A stretch of 11,676 nt of DNA from an uncultured Ignavibacteriota bacterium (GTDB taxonomy: Bacteria > Bacteroidota > Ignavibacteria > Tepidaquicellales > Tepidaquicellaceae), in the NCBI GenBank assembly GCA_903901375.1, contig CAIUQV010000075.1:1-11676 (forward strand). Direction: 5' to 3'. The notes below the pieces were generated by a model. That model was not told the DNA's origin. It saw only the letters and a list, made by a program, of their open reading frames with translations, and did no database searches. Both the position numbers and the translations under genes were made by a program. Of the stretch, positions 8,139-11,676 are shown piece after piece (position 1 is the stretch's first letter; each line of letters starts with the position of its first letter).

Positions 8139-8277
8139 ATTTATAATTATGTTATTATGCCGGAACACTTTCATCTGATTTGCCAATCGGAAAATTAGTT
8201 TAAATTATGCAGTCTATTAAATCATATACTTATAAAGCGCTAAAAGAGAATGAAATGTTAGAACAATTTGTGTTAAT
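8139..8277 (+). pseudogene. remnant of a REP-associated tyrosine (Y1/HUH, IS200-like) transposase
   Basis: Two translated pieces in different frames read as one interrupted protein. Piece one (8139-8195) gives IYNYVIMPEHFHLICQSEN and then a TAG. The segment YVIMPxHFHLI is the HUH motif block of the IS200-like/REP-associated (RAYT, TnpA_REP) transposases, usually YVIMPNHFHLI, with both histidines kept (codons 8166-8168 and 8172-8174). Piece two, after a frameshift and an in-frame TAA at 8201-8203, gives IMQSIKSYTYKALKENEMLEQF (8204-8269), which fits the part of the same family just after the HUH block (commonly L-S/V-K-I-M-Q-S-hK-S-Y-T). The catalytic tyrosine region and the family's N-terminal 50 or so residues are missing, so it is inactive. 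It lies exactly between two inverted copies of the palindrome (copies 2 and 3), the arrangement expected for a transposase that acts on REP sequences. The identification rests on motif recognition in short pieces. Confidence 0.65.
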
Positions 8278-8278
8278 G

Positions 8279-8309
8279 CCTTCCCAAGCAGAGCTTGGGA
8301 AGGAGAGAG
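8279..8309. repeat. REP-like palindromic repeat, copy 3 (inverted)
   Basis: CCTTCCCAAGC (8279-8289), loop AGA (8290-8292) and GCTTGGGAAGG (8293-8303) form a perfect 11-bp stem. The loop AGA is the complement of the TCT in copies 1 and 2, and the G/A-rich arm AGAGAG lies on the right, so this copy is in reverse orientation. Translated on either strand this element gives short artefactual peptides such as PSQAELGKE. Confidence 0.85.
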
Positions 8310-8399
8310 GTAGAAAACTTTTTACCCCTGACTTATTCTTTATTTATTCAGTGAAGGGCTGTTTATTTAAAACTTATACATCCCTGAATCTTTTTCGCA

Positions 8400-9329
8400 T
8401 TACATTCCGAAATCTTCTTTCAGGATTTGCGCTGCCCCTTCTTCAAAGGTTCTTGGAGCAAATTCGGGCATTATGGTTTTTAATCTTTGTATGTCTGTCA
8501 GCTTCTGGTACATTCCGTCCGGCTTTGTAGTGTCCCAGTTTATTACGCCGTCGTACCCGACTAACCTTTTTGTTATGTCTATGTATTCCGCTATGGAGTG
8601 GTCTGTTCCCGTTCCGATGTTCACAATCTCCGGACTGTTGTAGTTTTCCATCAGATAAACCAGTCCGTTTGCACAGTCGTCAACGTGAAGTGCTTCTCTT
8701 CTTGGTTTGCCCGTTCCCCAGAAAGTCGGGACGATGCCATCTCTCTTTGCATCAACAAGTTTCTTTATCATTGCCGCAAAGAAGTGGCTGTTGTGAAGAT
8801 TGTAATTGTCCTTCGGTCCGTACATATTCGTCGGCATTATCTCTATTGCGTTTATTCCGTACTGGTCTCTGTAAAGCTGGCAGGCAACAACTCCCATTCC
8901 CTTCGCAACTGCATATCCTTTGTTTGTTTCTTCAAGCGGTCCTGTCATAAATCTCGATTCGTTTATCGGCTGTGGATTCTCTTTCGGGTATATGCACGTA
9001 GAGCCTGTGTACAGTATCTTTGTCTTTGGCGAATATGTTTTCACAGATTCCAGTGTGTAAAGTATCATAAGTGAGTTCTGGTAAAGAAAATCTGCCTGTC
9101 TGGAATTGTTCGCAAGTATTCCGCCCACAAGTCCCGCCACCATAAATAGGTAATCGGGTTTTATGTTTATTATATAGTCGTCAACCATTTGTTTGTTCAG
9201 TAAATCAAACCCTGTATCTTTTGATACAGCATCAACATTCGTAAATCCGTTTCGCTTTAAACTTCTCACAACGGCACTGCCAAGCATTCCCGAGCCTCCG
9301 AACACCGTAATCTTTGAATTCTTTTCCAT
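8400..9329 (-). CDS. fcl: GDP-L-fucose synthase
   Basis: The 309-residue protein matches the short-chain dehydrogenase family enzyme that converts GDP-4-keto-6-deoxy-D-mannose to GDP-L-fucose (3,5-epimerase and NADPH-dependent 4-reductase), the sugar donor for fucosylated surface glycans. The nucleotide-binding motif is VFGGSGMLG (G11, G14, G17). The catalytic set corresponds one-for-one to E. coli Fcl with a +3 offset: S110 and C112 in YTGSTCIYPKE, Y139 and K143 in GYAVAKGMG, and H182 in HNSHFF. Family motifs MPTNMYGPKDNYN and FWGTGKPRREALHVDD (203-218) are present. E. coli Fcl is 321 residues, so length is normal. No Shine-Dalgarno is obvious before the ATG, and it lies 15 nt after the aldehyde dehydrogenase gene on the same strand, so it is probably read as the second gene of that transcript. 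The usual partner, GDP-mannose 4,6-dehydratase (gmd), is not in the window. Confidence 0.92.
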   Translation of the reverse strand: MEKNSKITVFGGSGMLGSAVVRSLKRNGFTNVDAVSKDTGFDLLNKQMVDDYIINIKPDYLFMVAGLVGGILANNSRQADFLYQNSLMILYTLESVKTYSPKTKILYTGSTCIYPKENPQPINESRFMTGPLEETNKGYAVAKGMGVVACQLYRDQYGINAIEIMPTNMYGPKDNYNLHNSHFFAAMIKKLVDAKRDGIVPTFWGTGKPRREALHVDDCANGLVYLMENYNSPEIVNIGTGTDHSIAEYIDITKRLVGYDGVINWDTTKPDGMYQKLTDIQRLKTIMPEFAPRTFEEGAAQILKEDFGM

Positions 9330-9344
9330 TAAGTTTATTGTTGT

Positions 9345-10769
9345 TTATATTATTAATATTTTTCTTTCAGTCATTTCTTCTATCGCATACTTTATTCCTT
9401 CTTTGCCCGTTCCGGATTGTTTCATTCCGCCGTAGGGCATGGAATCTATCCTGTACGCAGATACTTCGTTTATAACAATTCCTCCCGCTTCAATGTTCTC
9501 GAAAGCGTACATCGCATTCTTTAAATCGTTCGTGAAGACTCCTGCCTGAAGTCCGAAATCCGAATTGTCAACTTCTGCGACTGCTTCTTTGAAGTCAGTA
9601 AACTCTTTTAAAACCATCACGGGTGCAAACACTTCCTTAGAGCATACGTTGCAGGCATTAGCCGCATTCGTTAATACAGTCGGTTCCAGCACTGCTCCTT
9701 TTCGACTTCCGCCGGTTAAAATCTTACCGCCTGATTCAAGCGACTCCTGTATCCAGCGCTCGGCTCTTTTGGCTTCGGCTTCGTTTATCATCGGCCCTGA
9801 TAAGCAGTTTTCGTCATTCGGGTCTCCAAAAACCACGTTTTTGGCTAAATTTACAAGCTTTTCCTCGAATTCTTTGTAAATCGCTGTATGAACATAAACC
9901 CTCTGAACCGATATGCAAGACTGTCCCGCTGAATAAAATGCACCGGTCACAATCTTACCCGCCGCTGTATCTAAATCCGTATCTTTATCAACAATCACTC
10001 CCGCATTTCCACCAAGTTCAAGCGAAAGTTTCTGACGGGATAATTTCTTCTTTATTCCCCAGCCGATTAACGGGCTTCCCGTAAAGCTGACCATCTTTAT
10101 CCTGTCGTCTGCAAGAAATTCCTCGATTTCCGAACCGGATGAAGTTACAACGTTTACAGGACAATATCCTAACCCTGATTCATCCGATGCTTCCTTTATA
10201 ATCTTCACGACTTCTATTCCGCTGCATAAAGATGCCGATGCAGGTTTCAGTAAAACTGTGTTTCCCGACGCAAGTGCCGGAGATAATTTATGTGCAACTA
10301 AGTTCACAGGAAAATTCCATGGAGTGATTGCAAGAACTACTCCGATTGGAAATCTTTTTACGTATCCGCTTTTTCCTTCCGAACCTTTAAACTGGTCTAA
10401 AGGAATTATTTCTCCTTCTATGCGTTTTGCTTCTTCGGCTCCCGTCTTAAAAGTGAATATTGCCCTGTCAATTTCAATTCTCGAAAACTTTATCGGCTTT
10501 CCGGTTTCAAGTGTGATAAGCCGGGCTAATTCTTCTTTCCTTTCAGAGATTTTCTTTGCCGTTAATTCAAGCAATTCTGCTCTTAAGTATGAGGGAACAG
10601 TCCTGAATTTCTCAAAAACAGAGCTTAAATAATTAAGCGACTCGTTTACCTGCTCTCTTGAAGTTTTGTATAACCGTTTCACTGTTTTTCCGCTGAATGG
10701 ATTAACAATTTCAACAGTGTTTTCAGAGTCTGTAAACTCGTTTTTTATTATAAATTTTTCAGCGTCCAT
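9345..10769 (-). CDS. NAD(P)-dependent aldehyde dehydrogenase
   Basis: This 474-residue protein is a complete member of the aldehyde dehydrogenase superfamily, oxidising an aldehyde to an acid with NAD(P)+. The conserved features are in order: ITPWNFP with the oxyanion-stabilising N152; LLKPAS with K175 that contacts the cofactor; FTGS (229-232) of the Rossmann fold; the general base E251 in LELGGN; the catalytic nucleophile C285 in AGQSCISVQRVYVH; KEVFAPV with E379; and MPYGGMKQSGTGKEG near the C-terminus. The GQSC-ISVQR and MPYGG-KxSGxGxEG forms resemble the lactaldehyde/phosphonoacetaldehyde-type branch rather than betaine or retinal dehydrogenases, but the substrate cannot be fixed by eye. 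There is no clear ribosome binding site before the ATG at 10769. It is first in a probable two-gene transcript with GDP-fucose synthase, which is an unusual pairing. Confidence 0.93.
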   Translation of the reverse strand: MDAEKFIIKNEFTDSENTVEIVNPFSGKTVKRLYKTSREQVNESLNYLSSVFEKFRTVPSYLRAELLELTAKKISERKEELARLITLETGKPIKFSRIEIDRAIFTFKTGAEEAKRIEGEIIPLDQFKGSEGKSGYVKRFPIGVVLAITPWNFPVNLVAHKLSPALASGNTVLLKPASASLCSGIEVVKIIKEASDESGLGYCPVNVVTSSGSEIEEFLADDRIKMVSFTGSPLIGWGIKKKLSRQKLSLELGGNAGVIVDKDTDLDTAAGKIVTGAFYSAGQSCISVQRVYVHTAIYKEFEEKLVNLAKNVVFGDPNDENCLSGPMINEAEAKRAERWIQESLESGGKILTGGSRKGAVLEPTVLTNAANACNVCSKEVFAPVMVLKEFTDFKEAVAEVDNSDFGLQAGVFTNDLKNAMYAFENIEAGGIVINEVSAYRIDSMPYGGMKQSGTGKEGIKYAIEEMTERKILII

Positions 10770-10954
10770 TGTCTTTGAATTTATCTGAAATTAATTATTA
10801 TAATTCATATTTATTAGGCATAGATTTTGTCATATACTGATTTCTTTTCTCTTTCAGTGCGTTAAAAAGTTTTCTTTCCGGTTACTCTCCGTCTAAATTA
10901 TTATTGTTCGCATTTCTTTGGCAAAGAGCAGAACACCCGTAAAAAGTAATTTTC

Positions 10955-11062
10955 TTAACCTCTGAAAATCCTTATAAACACTGGTGTTACACGGTGCTTA
11001 AAAATAAAATCGCCGCAACTCCTGTCTGTTAAGTATCCGCACTTACCCCTTTTTACCTCCAT
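10955..11062 (-). CDS. possible 35-residue small protein, unrecognised
   Basis: An ATG-started frame of 35 codons ends in TAA. The peptide starts MEVKRGKCGYLTDRSCGDFI and continues with a basic, hydrophobic tail ending VFIRIFRG. Its composition (balanced, two cysteines, few low-complexity residues) looks less random than the surrounding AT-rich DNA. There is no clear Shine-Dalgarno and no family I can name. It may be a chance frame or part of a dispersed repeat. Confidence 0.15.
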   Translation of the reverse strand: MEVKRGKCGYLTDRSCGDFIFKHRVTPVFIRIFRG

Positions 11063-11241
11063 AACCCACTCAAAAAAATAAACATTTCAAAAACAAAGGG
11101 TAAATGTTCCTGATAAATGATAGATGTAAAATATTTTTAATAATCAAGCGGAAAATTTTCAGTTTCAACAAATTAAGATATTTGATTTTAAAATTATTTC
11201 TCGTAAATTGGAAACAAGCAAATCAAAGTTATTCTTTAAAA

Positions 11242-11257
11242 TAATTTATATAAATTA
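11242..11257. promoter_or_regulatory. 16-bp perfect AT palindrome upstream of nrdJ, possible operator
   Basis: TAATTTATATAAATTA is a perfect 16-bp palindrome centred about 45 nt before the nrdJ start. Its length fits a dimeric regulator site such as an NrdR box, but it lacks the AC...GT ends of the NrdR consensus. Because the region is AT-rich it may be chance or part of the promoter. Confidence 0.25.
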
Positions 11258-11293
11258 GAGAGATAAAATTTACAAGGGGAAAGTTTTAAGAGA

Positions 11294-11676
11294 ATGAGAA
11301 TAAACAGAATTTTTACAAGTTCAACTACACTAAACCAGATTGAGTATGACAAACGTTCTTCCGTAATCCGTAACCCCGATGGATCTGTTGTATTCGAAAT
11401 GAATAACGTCATTGTACCCAAACACTGGTCACAGGTAGCAACAGATATTATCGCTCAGAAATACTTTCGTAAAGCAGGAATACCGAAAGTTATAAAGAAA
11501 GTTAAGGAAGAAGGAGTTCCTGAATGGCTTCAGCGCAGCGAAGTAGATACAGATACCTTAAACGGTACTAATGATTTGTATACTTCAGAAAATGATTCAA
11601 GGCAGGTGTTCAACAGGCTTGCAGGTTGCTGGACTTACTGGGGATGGAAGTATAAATATTTTGATACGGAAGCAGA
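11294..11676 (+). CDS. nrdJ: adenosylcobalamin-dependent ribonucleotide reductase (class II), N-terminal part
   Basis: The frame starts with ATG at 11294 and stays open to the right edge, giving 127 residues of a much larger protein. The segments FEMNNVIVPKHWSQVATDI (35-52), IIAQKYFRKAGIP (52-64) and RQVFNRLAGCWTYWGWKY (103-120) are characteristic of the N-terminal region of bacterial class II reductases, which make deoxyribonucleotides from ribonucleotides using adenosylcobalamin and need no oxygen. No earlier start is available, since an in-frame TAA lies at 11264-11266. The best ribosome binding site is AAGGGGA at 11274-11280, 13 nt upstream, with a closer but weaker AAGAGA directly before the ATG. 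The gene is cut by the window, so the catalytic cysteines and cobalamin-binding parts are not seen. It is divergent from the aldehyde dehydrogenase gene. Confidence 0.9.
   Translation, partial: MRINRIFTSSTTLNQIEYDKRSSVIRNPDGSVVFEMNNVIVPKHWSQVATDIIAQKYFRKAGIPKVIKKVKEEGVPEWLQRSEVDTDTLNGTNDLYTSENDSRQVFNRLAGCWTYWGWKYKYFDTEA

Larger units (their letters stand above)
8080..8399. other. non-coding convergent region with REP palindromes and transposase relic
   Basis: This 320-nt stretch lies between the plus-strand lipoprotein gene and the minus-strand GDP-fucose synthase gene. It holds palindrome copies 2 and 3 with a degraded transposase fragment between them. The remaining part (8310-8399) is AT-rich and shows no gene, tRNA or clear terminator. 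An open frame that starts at 8207 and runs into the antisense of the fucose synthase gene is judged to be mostly fortuitous after its first 24 codons. Confidence 0.7.
10770..11293. other. 524-nt divergent intergenic region
   Basis: This stretch separates the minus-strand aldehyde dehydrogenase and plus-strand nrdJ, so it should carry both promoters. It is very AT-rich except for a more GC-containing patch at about 10900-11075. No tRNA, recognisable riboswitch (including the cobalamin type) or known repeat was seen. It contains a 16-bp palindrome at 11242-11257, an inverted pair TTTGATTT (11181-11188)/AAATCAAA (11220-11227), and an uncertain 35-codon minus-strand frame at 10955-11062. A sigma70-like pair TTGGAA (11208-11213) and TATTCT (11230-11235) with a 16-nt spacer is a weak promoter candidate for nrdJ. 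Confidence 0.6.

Noticed and set aside
7974..8186. 70-codon minus-strand frame through palindrome copy 2
   Set aside because: It is made of the palindrome plus antisense of the lipoprotein gene. The LPSQAELGKEE stretch is an artefact of the repeat, and there is no ribosome binding site.
6926..8309. CRISPR-like array
   Set aside because: The three repeat copies are widely and unevenly spaced, in mixed orientation, and one interval contains a whole gene, so there are no spacers of regular length.
8207..8530. 107-codon plus-strand open frame between the palindromes and the fucose synthase gene
   Set aside because: Only the first 24 codons or so resemble the transposase relic. The rest is the palindrome (giving PSQAELGKE), AT-rich spacer and the antisense of the GDP-fucose synthase gene, so it is not a real gene.
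8570..9074. Two plus-strand open frames of 126 and 158 codons
   Set aside because: Both lie wholly antisense to the well-supported GDP-L-fucose synthase gene and have cysteine- and serine-rich translations typical of reverse-frame shadows.
10770..11293. Cobalamin riboswitch upstream of the B12-dependent reductase
   Set aside because: I looked for the conserved B12-box-like core and flanking conserved GC-rich loops on both strands and found nothing that matches; the leader is mostly AT-rich.

Overview
The window is chromosomal DNA from a moderately AT-rich bacterium, most likely of the Bacteroidota/Chlorobi/Ignavibacteria group. This rests on lipoprotein-type efflux subunits, two candidate promoters of the TTG...TAnnTTTG type, and a class II ribonucleotide reductase. 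Several genes have clear AGGAG ribosome binding sites, which fits Ignavibacteria-like lineages better than classical Bacteroidetes. The assignment is inference; there is no rRNA or other marker to settle it.

Layout from left to right. (1) Positions 1-902, plus strand: the end of an AlkD-like DNA alkylation repair protein, followed 12 nt later by a six-helix K+ channel-like protein. (2) Positions 1063-6846, plus strand: a tightly packed three-gene RND efflux operon. It encodes a periplasmic adaptor lipoprotein, an inner-membrane pump of the HAE1/AcrB type and an outer-membrane factor lipoprotein, with a 1-nt overlap and a 1-nt gap at the junctions. Together they form a complete tripartite drug exporter, and a strong hairpin follows it. 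(3) Positions 6887-8399: an accessory-looking island with a hypothetical surface lipoprotein (TTG start), three copies of a short palindromic repeat (core TTCCCAAGC-TCT-GCTTGGGA), and a decayed fragment of a REP-associated tyrosine (Y1/HUH, IS200-like) transposase lying exactly between two oppositely oriented repeat copies. (4) Positions 8400-10769, minus strand: an aldehyde dehydrogenase gene followed 15 nt later by GDP-L-fucose synthase, probably co-transcribed. (5) Positions 10770-11293: a 524-nt divergent intergenic region holding a 16-bp perfect AT palindrome and an uncertain 35-codon ORF. (6) From 11294 to the edge, plus strand: the N-terminus of an adenosylcobalamin-dependent ribonucleotide reductase (NrdJ).

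Most of the window is ordinary housekeeping and efflux content. The part most worth a second look is 6926-8309. There, REP-like palindromes and the relic of the transposase family that normally mobilises such palindromes sit together around a poorly conserved lipoprotein gene.
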